In this document: piece after piece, positions 27,115-35,522 of the stretch
How the letters are laid out: each line of letters starts with the position of its first letter
Numbering within the stretch: position 1 is the first letter of the stretch
NCBI GenBank assembly: GCA_965213845.1
Contig: CBDCAI010000012.1
Coordinates: 54,943-118,942, forward strand
Origin: JBBROS01 sp965213845
GTDB lineage: Bacteria > Pseudomonadota > Alphaproteobacteria > Acetobacterales > Acetobacteraceae
Length of the DNA: 64,000 nucleotides
Reading direction: 5' to 3'
Position numbers and translations under genes: made by a program
Notes under the pieces: model-generated
The model's input: only the letters and a program-made list of their open reading frames with translations
Databases searched by the model: none
Told to the model about the DNA's origin: nothing

Positions 27115-28164
27115 ATGGACGACAGGACTTATGACCACGCGGGGCTGATCGGGCATGCGGCGGCGCTGCTGCAGGCGGCGGGGTTGGGGGCAGACCGGGC
27201 GCGGCTGGTGGCGAGCACGCTGGTGGAGGGCGACATGATGGGCCACACCACCCATGGGCTGGCGTTGCTGCCGGGCTACCTGAACGAGATGATGAACGGG
27301 ACCATGCAGCTGGAGGGCGAGCCGCTGGTGCTGTCCGACCGCGGTGGCACCGTGCTGCTGGACGGGCGGCGGCTGCCCGGGCCGGTCCTGGTGCATCACG
27401 CGATCGGGCTGGCGCTGGACCGGGTGGCGACGCAGGGGACCGTCACGGTGGTGATCCGTCGCAGCCACCACATCGCCTGCCTGGCGGCATACCTGGAGCG
27501 GGTGACGCTGGCGGGGAAGGTGATCCTGCTGATGAGCTCGGACCCGAACGTGGCGAGCGTTGCGCCGTTCGGGGGCACGCGGCCGTTCATCACGCCCAAC
27601 CCGATCGCGGCGGGGATCCCGACGCCGGGGGCGCCGATCCTGATCGACGTCAGCAGCTCCACCACCACCAACGGCCTGACGGGGCGGCTGCGGGCGGAGG
27701 GGCGGACGCTGGACGCGCCCTGGCTGATCGATGCCGAGGGGGCGCCGACGGACGACCCGGCGGCGCTGTTTACCGATCCGCCCGGCACGATCCTGCCCCT
27801 GGGCGGGCTGGAGAGCGGGCACAAGGGCTTCGCGCTGGGCCTATTGGTGGAGGTCCTGACGGCGGCGCTGGGCGGCTTCGGCCGGGCCGACCCTGGCGAG
27901 GGCTGGGGTGCCGCCGTCTACCTCCAGGTGATCGATCCCGCCGCGTTCGGCGGAATGGAGGCCTTCCTGCACCAGACCGGCTGGCTGGCGGCGGCGGCCG
28001 TCGGCAACCCGCCACGCGCCGGCGGGCCGCCGGTGCGCCTGCCCGGGTCCCGCGCGCTCGCCTCGCGGGACCGGATGCGGCGGGAGGGGGTGACGCTCTA
28101 TCCCGGGATCATGGAGGCGTTGCGGCCCTGGGCGGAGCGGCTGGGCGTGCCGCGCCTTGGTTGA
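27115..28164 (+). CDS. Malate/L-lactate/ureidoglycolate dehydrogenase family (Ldh2) oxidoreductase
   Basis: This 349-residue NAD(P)-dependent dehydrogenase is of the Ldh2/MDH2 family, unrelated to Rossmann-fold malate dehydrogenases. It contains GHTTHGLALLPGYL near residue 43, RRSHHIACLAAYLE, ITPNPIAAGIPT and GHKGFALGLLVEVLTAALGG, all conserved in the family. It interconverts a 2-hydroxy acid with a 2-oxo acid. Strong Shine-Dalgarno GGGGGAGG precedes the ATG. It is divergent from the TRAP operon, whose other end carries the FMN hydroxy-acid oxidase, so three units may serve one 2-hydroxy-acid substrate of unknown identity. Confidence 0.87.
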   Translation: MDDRTYDHAGLIGHAAALLQAAGLGADRARLVASTLVEGDMMGHTTHGLALLPGYLNEMMNGTMQLEGEPLVLSDRGGTVLLDGRRLPGPVLVHHAIGLALDRVATQGTVTVVIRRSHHIACLAAYLERVTLAGKVILLMSSDPNVASVAPFGGTRPFITPNPIAAGIPTPGAPILIDVSSSTTTNGLTGRLRAEGRTLDAPWLIDAEGAPTDDPAALFTDPPGTILPLGGLESGHKGFALGLLVEVLTAALGGFGRADPGEGWGAAVYLQVIDPAAFGGMEAFLHQTGWLAAAAVGNPPRAGGPPVRLPGSRALASRDRMRREGVTLYPGIMEALRPWAERLGVPRLG

Positions 28165-28251
28165 CGCGCTGACGTAATGGTGCGGATCGACCGTGCCGAA
28201 GGAATGAACCCACGGGGTGCTGCGACGTTCCGGGCCCCAGGAGGTATCCCG

Positions 28252-28644
28252 ATGACAGACACCGTTCACCTGGCGCCGCACGACCCGATGCCCGACGGCC
28301 CCGGCCGGCAGATCGTCGTGCTGCGCCGTTTCGACGAGGATGACCCGGCGGTCACGTCGATCCAGATCATCCTGACCGGCAAGCCGGAGCAGTCCACGTA
28401 TCCCCGCCGGCCGGACGGTAGGCCGATGACGCTGGACGAGGCGGTCGCGGTGGCAGGCCAGGTCGCGGCGGAGGAGGGGATCGGGACGATCTATGTGCTG
28501 GACCGGCTGGAAGGCGGGCGCGAGCAGGATATCCTGCAGCATGGCGGCGACCACAGCGTGCACATGGGCGGCCTGGTGGACACCGACGAGGAGGATGGGG
28601 AGCGCGGGCCGGACATGCGGGACGTGCTGCGCCGTACGGGTTGA
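28252..28644 (+). CDS. Small acidic hypothetical protein
   Basis: This 130-residue protein is acidic, with no signal peptide and no membrane segment. It begins MTDTVHLAPHDPM and includes a predicted alpha/beta region (RQIVVLRRFDEDDPAVTSI, then DEAVAVAGQVAAEEGIGTIY). AGGAGG lies 8 bases before the ATG, so it is probably translated, and GC use matches its neighbours. I do not recognise the family. It lies between the Ldh2-family gene and the inositol cluster, separated from the latter by 226 bases in which I see no other convincing gene. Confidence 0.6.
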   Translation: MTDTVHLAPHDPMPDGPGRQIVVLRRFDEDDPAVTSIQIILTGKPEQSTYPRRPDGRPMTLDEAVAVAGQVAAEEGIGTIYVLDRLEGGREQDILQHGGDHSVHMGGLVDTDEEDGERGPDMRDVLRRTG

Positions 28645-28870
28645 TTGCGTTCGCCGGCACGCCGGGGTTGCGGGTGCGGATGCCGCATTGTAGCCACACG
28701 GCCTGTGCATGACATCGTCTCGGCTGGCGCCGCCGTTGCCGCCTGCTGCAGGGATCACGGGCCTGTCATTCGGCACGCGCGGGTTCCGCTTTCTTCATGC
28801 GACCCTAGTTGTTGAGACATCCTTTGGCCGCCCATTCCGGCGCGGCCTTGAACCTAGAAGAGATTGATCG

Positions 28871-30076
28871 ATGCCTGATACCGGGTTGGACGCCGCACTT
28901 ACCGGACGTCGCGTCGGAGTGATGGTGGTGGGCCTTGGTGGCGCGGTTGCCACGACGGCTGCGGCTGGCATCGAGATGCTGCGGGCCGGATCGAACGACA
29001 TGGCGGGCCTGCCGCTGGCGGCGGTGTCTGCGCCGGGGATCGCCGCGTACCGCAACCTGCACTTCACGGGCTGGGACTTGCATGGCGAGGACCTGGACGG
29101 TGCCGTGCGCGAGCACCGGGTGCTGGACCGGGAGCAGGCGGCCCTGGTGGCGCCGGCGATGCAGCGCATGAAGCCCTGGCCTGCGGTGGGCAGCGTGGAC
29201 TTCTGCAAGAACGTCGACGGCGCGAACAAGGTGGTCGCGAACGGGCATCGGGAGGCGGTGGAGCGTATCCGCGACGACATCCGCCGGTATCGCGAGGAGT
29301 CCGGGATCAGCAACCTTGTGATGGTGAACCTGGCCTCGGTCGAGCGTTGGCCGGACAAGAACGCGCCGGCGTTGCGCACGCTCCCGGGGTTCGAGCAGGG
29401 TCTGGACTGCAACGACCCGGCGATCAGCCCGGCCATGCTCTATGCCTATGCGGCGATCGCGGAGGGGGTGCCCTACGGCAACTTCACGCCCAGCCTCGCG
29501 GCCGACATCCCCGCCCTGACGGCGATGGCGGAGCGCGAGAACGTGCCGGTGGCGGGCAAGGACGGCAAGACGGGCCAGACGTTCATCAAGACGGTGCTGG
29601 CGCCGGCGTTCCGGTCGCGGTCGCTGTATGTGGAGGGGTGGTTCAGCACGAACATCCTGGGCAACCGCGACGGCCTGGCGCTCGACAACCCCGACAGCCT
29701 CAAGAGCAAGCTGAACACGAAGGGCTCGGTGCTGGACGATATCCTGGGCTATCCGGTCGAGGACCACATCGTCGACATCCGGTACTACAAGCCGCGCGGC
29801 GACAACAAGGAGGCCTGGGACAACATCGACCTCGTGGGCTTCCTGGGCCAGAAGATGCAGATCAAGGTGAACTTCCTGTGTCGCGACAGCATTCTTGCGG
29901 CACCCTTGGTGATCGAGATCGCCCGTGTGCTCGATCTGGCGCGGCAGCGCGGCCAGGGCGGGATCCAGGAGCAGCTTGGCCTGTTTTTCAAGGCGCCGAT
30001 GACGCCGGCGGGCAAGCGGGAGGAGCACAGCTTCCCGACGCAGGAGCGCGTTCTGCTGGACTGGCTGGCGGCTTGA
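28871..30076 (+). CDS. ino1: Inositol-3-phosphate synthase
   Basis: This 401-residue enzyme converts glucose 6-phosphate to inositol 3-phosphate (1L-myo-inositol 1-phosphate) with tightly bound NAD. The N-terminal Rossmann region (VGVMVVGLGGAVATTAAAG), SNLVMVNLASVE, DIPALTAMAERENVPVAGKD, GKTGQTFIKTVLAPAF and STNILGNRDGLAL are the family signatures, and the length is that of prokaryotic forms. It opens a dense operon with a glycosyltransferase, deacetylase, YcaO protein and others, so its inositol phosphate is likely the scaffold of their product. The neighbourhood gives no sign of a role in phosphatidylinositol lipids. Confidence 0.95.
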   Translation: MPDTGLDAALTGRRVGVMVVGLGGAVATTAAAGIEMLRAGSNDMAGLPLAAVSAPGIAAYRNLHFTGWDLHGEDLDGAVREHRVLDREQAALVAPAMQRMKPWPAVGSVDFCKNVDGANKVVANGHREAVERIRDDIRRYREESGISNLVMVNLASVERWPDKNAPALRTLPGFEQGLDCNDPAISPAMLYAYAAIAEGVPYGNFTPSLAADIPALTAMAERENVPVAGKDGKTGQTFIKTVLAPAFRSRSLYVEGWFSTNILGNRDGLALDNPDSLKSKLNTKGSVLDDILGYPVEDHIVDIRYYKPRGDNKEAWDNIDLVGFLGQKMQIKVNFLCRDSILAAPLVIEIARVLDLARQRGQGGIQEQLGLFFKAPMTPAGKREEHSFPTQERVLLDWLAA

Positions 30077-30100
30077 GGCTGGTGGATTGAGGCTGGCGGC

Positions 30101-31027
30101 ATGCTGGATGCTCCGCACGCGGGGTTGACCGGGACGGCGCCGGCGCTGGCGGGGTTCGTCCCGCTGGCGACGGAGCTGTGCGACCTGAAGCGGGTCCGCG
30201 ATGCATCCAGCCCGGACAGCCTGGCCTCGCGCGGGTTCCGGGCGGCCTGGGGTGCATTGCAGGCCGGGCAGGACGCGGCGGACGTGGCGGCGGTGTCGAC
30301 GGCCTCCGCGGTCGCTGCGGCGCGGCTGGGCGGGATCGACCGGGACGTTCTCAAGGCGGCCGGGCTTGCCGAGGCCGAGGCGGTCGCGGTGTTGGGGCGT
30401 TCGTTCGACGAGGTGTCGGGGCCGCTGGATGCCGAGCAGGCGCGGATGCTGCGGTCCCGGCTTGGGGACGCGCTGCCATCGGGGCCGGCGCCTGAGTTCG
30501 CGGCAGCGTTGATCCGGCAGCCGCGGGCAGGTGCGACGTGCCCGGGCAAACCTCGGATCGTGCTGGAGCCGCCGGAGGGGCATGGCGACCACTGCTTCGT
30601 GGTGGCGGTGCTGGGGTGCCTGTTGGCGCCGGGTTACGGTGCTGACCCGACGACCGTGTTCCTGGCCGGGCTTTCGCACCATCTGCACAACGCTGTGTTG
30701 CCGGATAGCGGCTTTGCCGGCGAGATCCTGCTGGGGGACCATCTGCAGCCGATCCTGCGGACCTTGTTCGACCGGGCACTCGCGACCCTGCCCGAGGGGC
30801 TGCGGGCCCGGACCGCGGCGGCGCTGGACGTCATCCCGGATGCCGCGCTGCCGGAGGGGCGGGCGTTCCATGCGGCGGACGTGATCGACCGGGTGTTGCA
30901 GATGCGGCATTTCGACGACGTGGCGCGGTTCACGATCGACCAGGCGTTGGAGGACATGGACCTGGTGCATGCCGGGCCGACCCAGGCGTTCCACCAGGCC
31001 GTTCTGCGGGACGCGGGGCTGCCGTGA
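30101..31027 (+). CDS. HD-domain-like protein with altered metal motif
   Basis: This 308-residue soluble protein has a second half that resembles an HD-superfamily domain: EGHGDHCFVVAVLG (H161, H164) and FLAGLSHHLHNAVLPD, then FHAADVIDRVLQMRHF. The diagnostic His-Asp pair is replaced by His-His (H193-H194, with H196 nearby). HD proteins are phosphohydrolases or, in the MIOX/PhnZ branch, diiron oxygenases, some of which act on inositol. Either could fit here: removing phosphate from an inositol phosphate, or oxidising the ring. The first 140 residues are helical and unrecognised. It lies 24 bases after ino1 and overlaps the next gene by GTGA. Confidence 0.55.
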   Translation: MLDAPHAGLTGTAPALAGFVPLATELCDLKRVRDASSPDSLASRGFRAAWGALQAGQDAADVAAVSTASAVAAARLGGIDRDVLKAAGLAEAEAVAVLGRSFDEVSGPLDAEQARMLRSRLGDALPSGPAPEFAAALIRQPRAGATCPGKPRIVLEPPEGHGDHCFVVAVLGCLLAPGYGADPTTVFLAGLSHHLHNAVLPDSGFAGEILLGDHLQPILRTLFDRALATLPEGLRARTAAALDVIPDAALPEGRAFHAADVIDRVLQMRHFDDVARFTIDQALEDMDLVHAGPTQAFHQAVLRDAGLP

Positions 31028-32166
31028 CCGGCTGGCCCGGCGGTTCCCTGCGCAGCCCGGCGAGCGGGCGCGTGCTGGAGCAGGACACGCCGCACTCGCT
31101 GGCGGACGGCATGGAGCGCTGGCCGGTGCTCGACGGCATCCCGTTCCTGCGGGCCAACCGTCGCGGACTGGCGGAGGCGGCGCTGGCGGCACTGGACGGG
31201 GGCTCGGCCGAGACGGCGGCGTTGCTGCTGCTCGCCGACCAGGATGACTGGGCGCGCACGCCGCCCCCGGCCGAAGCCGACCGGCGACGCCTGCTGGGCG
31301 CGGTGGCGGCCACCAGTTTCCGGGAGGCGATGGAGCTGCTGGCTTTCGGGCCGGTCGGGACCTACTTCGCGCATCGCTGGTCCGACCCGACGTTCCTTTC
31401 GGGCCTGGCGCTGGCGGAGGCGCATGGGCTGCGGGGCCCGGTGTTCGAGCTGGCCTGTGGGGCCGGGCACTTCCTGCGGGAGTTCGCGCGGCAGACGCCG
31501 ATGGTCGCGGGCGGGGACATCGTGTTCGCCAAGCTGTGGCTGGCGCGGCATTACCTGGTGCCGGGCGCACGGCTGGTCTGCTTCGATGCGGCGGCGGCCT
31601 GGCCGTTCGCCGATGGCGCGTTCGGGACGGTGTTCTGCCACGACGCGTTCTATTTCCTGCCGGACAAGCCGTCGGTCGCTGCCGAGATGCGCCGGGTGGG
31701 GGCCGGGCGGATGCTGGTGGGCCACATGCACAACGCGCTGGTGGACAACCTTTCCTCGGGCAGCCCTTTGCCGCCGGCGGCGTATGCGGCGCTGTTCGGG
31801 GAGCCCCTGTTGTATGACGACCGGGAGCTGACGTCGGCGTTGGTGGAATCCCGGGCGCCCCGGCCCTGCACGGCGGACGCGCTGGCCGATGCGCCGGCCG
31901 TCTCGCTGGCTGCCGGTGCGGGACAGCCCGGCGCGGTCCTGGGCGGGTTGGCGCTTCCGCCGGCCGGGGCGGCGTTGCGGCGGAACCCGCTCTATGCCGG
32001 CACGAGGATCGCCTGGCCGTCGGAGCGCTACGCCACGGAATACGGGCCGTTGGCCACGTACCCGGCCGAGGCGACCGGCCCCGCGACGGCGGTGGCGGGG
32101 GCGACGCCTGCCATCGACGCGCTGGCCCGGCGCCGCGTGCTGCTGGACCTGCCGGCCCAATGGTGA
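31024..32166 (+). CDS. SAM-dependent methyltransferase (class I, type 11)
   Basis: This 380-residue protein has a central class I methyltransferase domain. Motif I is VFELACGAGHFLREFA (about residue 140), then ARLVCFDAAAAWPFADGAFG (motif II/post-II) and FCHDAFYFLPDK. The N-terminal 110 residues resemble the short metal-binding or capping region of some type-11 enzymes, but no Cys cluster is visible. The long C-terminal tail is Ala/Pro rich. It probably methylates an O or N atom of the cluster product. The GTG start overlaps the HD-gene stop, and its end overlaps the next gene by 7 bases. Confidence 0.75.
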   Translation: MTGWPGGSLRSPASGRVLEQDTPHSLADGMERWPVLDGIPFLRANRRGLAEAALAALDGGSAETAALLLLADQDDWARTPPPAEADRRRLLGAVAATSFREAMELLAFGPVGTYFAHRWSDPTFLSGLALAEAHGLRGPVFELACGAGHFLREFARQTPMVAGGDIVFAKLWLARHYLVPGARLVCFDAAAAWPFADGAFGTVFCHDAFYFLPDKPSVAAEMRRVGAGRMLVGHMHNALVDNLSSGSPLPPAAYAALFGEPLLYDDRELTSALVESRAPRPCTADALADAPAVSLAAGAGQPGAVLGGLALPPAGAALRRNPLYAGTRIAWPSERYATEYGPLATYPAEATGPATAVAGATPAIDALARRRVLLDLPAQW

Positions 32167-33203
32167 TGCCGCGCCTCGGCTGGGGCATCGCCGGCTGCGG
32201 CTGGGTGGCGCGCGACTACGTGGCGCCGGCGATCGAGTCCAGCGCCAACGGCCAGCTGGTCGCGATGTTCGATCCGGACCCGGTGTCGCGCCATCGCATG
32301 GGGCAGTCGTTCGGCGCACCGGTGCATGGTTCGATCGAGGCGTTCCTGGCGACGCCGGGGCTGGGTGCGGTGTATGTCGCGGCGCCGAACCATGCGCATC
32401 GCGCCCTGGTGGAGGCGGCGGCCGGGGCAGGGCTGCCGGTGCTGTGCGAGAAGCCGATGGCGACGACGATGGCGGATGCGGAGGCGATGGTCGCGGCCTG
32501 TGCGCGGGCCGGGGTGCGGTATGCGACCGCGTTCGACCAGCGGTTCCATGCGGCGCACCAGGCTTTGGCGGCACTGATCGCCGAGGGGCGGCTGGGCACG
32601 GTGACGGCGGTGCGGATCGTGTATGCCTGCTGGCTGCCGGCAGACTGGGCGGGCGACAACTGGCGGATCGATCCGCGGCGGGCGGGCGGCGGTGCGCTGA
32701 TGGACCTTGCGCCGCACGGGCTGGACCTCGCGGCCTATCTGCTGGGCGAGCCGCTGGTCGATGTGCTCGCGATGGGCCAGGCGCGGGTGCACCATTACAG
32801 GGTCGAGGACGGGGCGTTGCTGATGGCACGCAGCCGGTCGGGCGTGATGGTGCAGATGCACGTGGCGTACAACTGCCCGGAGACGCTGCCGCGGCGGCGG
32901 CTGGAGGTGGTCGGCACGGCGGGCCAGGCGGTGGCGACGGACACGATGGGGCAGATGCCCGGCGGCACGCTGGAGCTGATCGACGCGGCGACCGGGGTGG
33001 CGGCGCCGGTGCCGGTGCCGGGGGCGGAGCGCTCGCCGTTCCTGAACCAGGTGGAGGCGTTCGCCGGGGCGATCCTGGGCAACGGGGCGTTTCCGTTCCT
33101 GCCGGGGCAGGACCTGGCGACCATGGCGCTGCTGCTGCAGGCGCAGGCGATGGCGCTGCCGCCCGGGCGGGGCGTGCCGGATGTGGCCGACCATGCCGCT
33201 TAG
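32160..33203 (+). CDS. Gfo/Idh/MocA-family dehydrogenase
   Basis: This 347-residue NAD(P)-dependent oxidoreductase has the N-terminal Rossmann motif GWGIAGCGWVARDYVAPAI and the family's conserved cofactor-binding Lys in VLCEKPMATTM. FDQRFHAAHQAL and GGGALMDLAPHGLDL (with the active-site Asp and His) complete the C-terminal domain. Family members oxidise a hydroxyl on a sugar or inositol, including myo-inositol dehydrogenase and enzymes of aminocyclitol synthesis. In this operon it most likely acts on an inositol or glycosylinositol intermediate. It overlaps the previous gene by 7 bases and the next by about 11. Confidence 0.85.
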   Translation: MVMPRLGWGIAGCGWVARDYVAPAIESSANGQLVAMFDPDPVSRHRMGQSFGAPVHGSIEAFLATPGLGAVYVAAPNHAHRALVEAAAGAGLPVLCEKPMATTMADAEAMVAACARAGVRYATAFDQRFHAAHQALAALIAEGRLGTVTAVRIVYACWLPADWAGDNWRIDPRRAGGGALMDLAPHGLDLAAYLLGEPLVDVLAMGQARVHHYRVEDGALLMARSRSGVMVQMHVAYNCPETLPRRRLEVVGTAGQAVATDTMGQMPGGTLELIDAATGVAAPVPVPGAERSPFLNQVEAFAGAILGNGAFPFLPGQDLATMALLLQAQAMALPPGRGVPDVADHAA

Positions 33204-34020
33204 CCCGTTCTCGTGCACCAACTGCGGGCATTGGCAGCGCTATTTCGCGGTGCCGCCGGACTGCCCGATCTGCTCGGACGTGCGCAACGACCTGCCGGCG
33301 GACGGGTGGGAGTTCCTGACGCCGGAGCAGGTGTTGCCGCGGCTCTCGCACCATTGGCGGGAGGTGATGCCGGGCTTGTGGGAGTTCTGGTCCACGCCGC
33401 GGTACGGACTCGATGGGCATGGCTGGCTGCTGCTGCACCCCGAGGGGAACGTGGCGTTCGAGGCGGCGCCGCTCTATTCCGAGGCGGCGCTGCAGAAGAT
33501 CGAGGCACTGGGCGGAATCCGCTGGCTGGGTGCCAGCCACCCGCACGGCTATGGCGCGCTGTATCAGCTGCAGGACCGGTTCGGGCCGGACCTGCTGATC
33601 CAGAAGGACGACCTGCAATGGACCAAGGCGTTCCGGGTGACGATCCCGTATGACGAGGTGTACGAGATACGCCCGGGGCTGACGCTGCATCACACGGGTG
33701 GGCACTACGAGGGGCACTCGGTCCTGTACGATGCCGAACGGCGGGCGGTGTTCTGCGGCGATGCGCTGAAGATCGACTTCGACGCGGCGGGCGTCGCGCA
33801 GCGGATCAGCTGCCACAAGGCGTATCACAAGCAGATCCCGCTCAGCCGGGGCGAGGCGCTGCGGTATCGTGCGGTGTTCGCGCGGCTGGACTTCACGTCG
33901 GCCTTCACCCCGTTCGAGTATGCGACGGACCTCGACACGCGGGCGGCGCTGGCGCTGCTGGACGAGGTCATCGAAGGCCCGCCGCACACCCGGCCCATCC
34001 CCATCCTGCGGACACCATGA
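33193..34020 (+). CDS. Metallo-beta-lactamase-fold protein with N-terminal zinc knuckle
   Basis: This 275-residue protein begins with a rubredoxin-like knuckle, CTNCG (C8, C11) and CPIC (C24, C27). A beta-lactamase-fold domain follows: DGHGWLLLHPEGN, LGASHPHGYGALY, LTLHHTGGHYEGHSVLYD and FCGDALKIDFD. The usual HxHxDH motif reads SHPHGYG, so the His at the end and the Asp are missing. It may bind one metal or act as a redox or lyase enzyme and not as a normal hydrolase. An upstream ATG at 33181 is also possible. It overlaps the YcaO gene by ATGA. Confidence 0.72.
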   Translation: MPLSPFSCTNCGHWQRYFAVPPDCPICSDVRNDLPADGWEFLTPEQVLPRLSHHWREVMPGLWEFWSTPRYGLDGHGWLLLHPEGNVAFEAAPLYSEAALQKIEALGGIRWLGASHPHGYGALYQLQDRFGPDLLIQKDDLQWTKAFRVTIPYDEVYEIRPGLTLHHTGGHYEGHSVLYDAERRAVFCGDALKIDFDAAGVAQRISCHKAYHKQIPLSRGEALRYRAVFARLDFTSAFTPFEYATDLDTRAALALLDEVIEGPPHTRPIPILRTP

Positions 34021-35522
34021 ACCAGCACGTCCTGCCGCCCGACATCCCCGACGCCGCTTCCGCCTATATAGATTCGATGCCGGAGGGCCGGGTGGAGCTG
34101 TTCCCGCTGGGCGCGCTGGACCGCACGGGGGTGTCGTGCTGGAACGCGTTGTTCCTGAACAAGGACGGAACGCGCTGGCATGGCGTGGCGCCGCATGGCG
34201 TGGGCTACGGGGTGGACGACGCGGGCGCCATCATCGGCACGACGGGCGAGCTGGCCGAGGCGGTGCATTCGGCGACCGAGATCCACCGGACGGAGCGGCG
34301 GACCGCGACCTACGCCTCGTTGCGGGACCGGCTGGGCGCACGCGCCGTGGCGGACCCCTTGACGCTGTGCCTGCCTGCCGGCAGCCCGGTCGACCACGAG
34401 ACGGCGCTCGAATGGGTTCCGGCCCGGCGCTGGCCCGGCGGCGAGACGGTGTGGATGCCGATCGACATCGCGGCGTGCTCGGTGGGCGACCTGTCGCCGG
34501 GCTACGTGCCGTTCACGACACCCATCACCAACGGGCTGGGGGCCGGGCCGACGCTGGACTTCGCCATCGGGCACGGGCTGTGCGAGCTGCTGCAGCGGGA
34601 CGGCAACGGGGTGGGGTTCCGTGCGATGGACCGGGGGATCGCGCTGGATTTGGGCGACGGCCCGCAGGACCCGCGGACGCGCGCGCTGCTGGACCGGCTG
34701 CGGGACCTGGGGATCGACGTGATCCCGAAGTTCGCCGGGACGGAGTTCGGCACGGCCAACGTGTATTGCGTGGGGGCCGAGCGGGACGGGGTCGCGGCGG
34801 CGTTCCCGATCATGGTGACGGCAGCGGGCGAGGCGGCGTCGCTCGACCGGGAGCACGCGTTGCGCAAGGCGGTATTCGAGTTCGCCGCGGCCCGGATGCG
34901 CAAGGTGTTCAGCCACGCGCCGCTGCGTGCGATCGAGGGGGTGGCGCCGCCCGGGTACCTGGAGCGGTTCAGGGACTATCACACGCTGGACGGCGAGGAG
35001 TCGCGCAGCCTGCGGGAGATGGTGGGCTGGCTCGGGATGGACCAGCCGACGTTGAAGGGGATGCTGGCCGACACGGTGCTGAGCCGCCGGGGCACGCAGG
35101 CGTTCGACGCGCTGCCGACCTGGGACGGGCCGCTGGCGGGCACCGGGCTGGTGCAGGAGCTGGCGCGGCGGTTTGCGGCCCACGGGATGGAGATCCTGTA
35201 TTTCGACTGGTCGCCGCCGCATGCGCCGGGGGTGCACGTGGTGAAGGCCTTCGTGCCGGGGCTGGAGGTGGAGACCATGAGCTATCACCGGATCGGGGCG
35301 CGCGGGGTGCGCAAGCTGCTGGAGCGTGGCAGCCCGCTGGTGGGGCTGGGTGCGCCGCCGCCGGGCGCGGCGCCGGTGCGGCTTCCGGCCGATCTGGCGG
35401 CTGGGTTCGACGCGCCGCCCTGGCTGGAGGTGGCGGAGGTGGACCGCATCGTGGGCCGGCTCTATCCGTTGTATCGCGAGCCCGAGGTGCACAGCGCCCC
35501 CATTTCCATGGAGCGGCCGTGA
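34017..35522 (+). CDS. Stand-alone YcaO-family protein
   Basis: This 501-residue protein has the YcaO ATP-binding signature: TNGLGAGPTLDFAIGHGLCE followed by LLQRD, an N-terminal GVGYGVDDAGAIIGTTGELA segment, and REHALRKAVFEFAAARMRKV near residue 285. YcaO enzymes activate an amide with ATP to make azolines, amidines or thioamides, mostly in ribosomal peptides. No precursor peptide, E1-like or Ocin-ThiF partner, TfuA or azoline oxidase is visible nearby. Here it may act on a small molecule or on a peptide encoded elsewhere. It overlaps both neighbours (ATGA and GTGA), so it is an integral part of the operon. Confidence 0.85.
   Translation: MNQHVLPPDIPDAASAYIDSMPEGRVELFPLGALDRTGVSCWNALFLNKDGTRWHGVAPHGVGYGVDDAGAIIGTTGELAEAVHSATEIHRTERRTATYASLRDRLGARAVADPLTLCLPAGSPVDHETALEWVPARRWPGGETVWMPIDIAACSVGDLSPGYVPFTTPITNGLGAGPTLDFAIGHGLCELLQRDGNGVGFRAMDRGIALDLGDGPQDPRTRALLDRLRDLGIDVIPKFAGTEFGTANVYCVGAERDGVAAAFPIMVTAAGEAASLDREHALRKAVFEFAAARMRKVFSHAPLRAIEGVAPPGYLERFRDYHTLDGEESRSLREMVGWLGMDQPTLKGMLADTVLSRRGTQAFDALPTWDGPLAGTGLVQELARRFAAHGMEILYFDWSPPHAPGVHVVKAFVPGLEVETMSYHRIGARGVRKLLERGSPLVGLGAPPPGAAPVRLPADLAAGFDAPPWLEVAEVDRIVGRLYPLYREPEVHSAPISMERP

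Noticed and set aside
28709..28807. A 32-codon frame (MTSSRLAPPLPPAAGITGLS...) upstream of ino1 as a possible YcaO precursor peptide
   Set aside because: It has no Shine-Dalgarno, no leader/core pattern and no Cys; its few Ser and Thr residues do not form a repeat. It lies about 5 kb from the YcaO gene.
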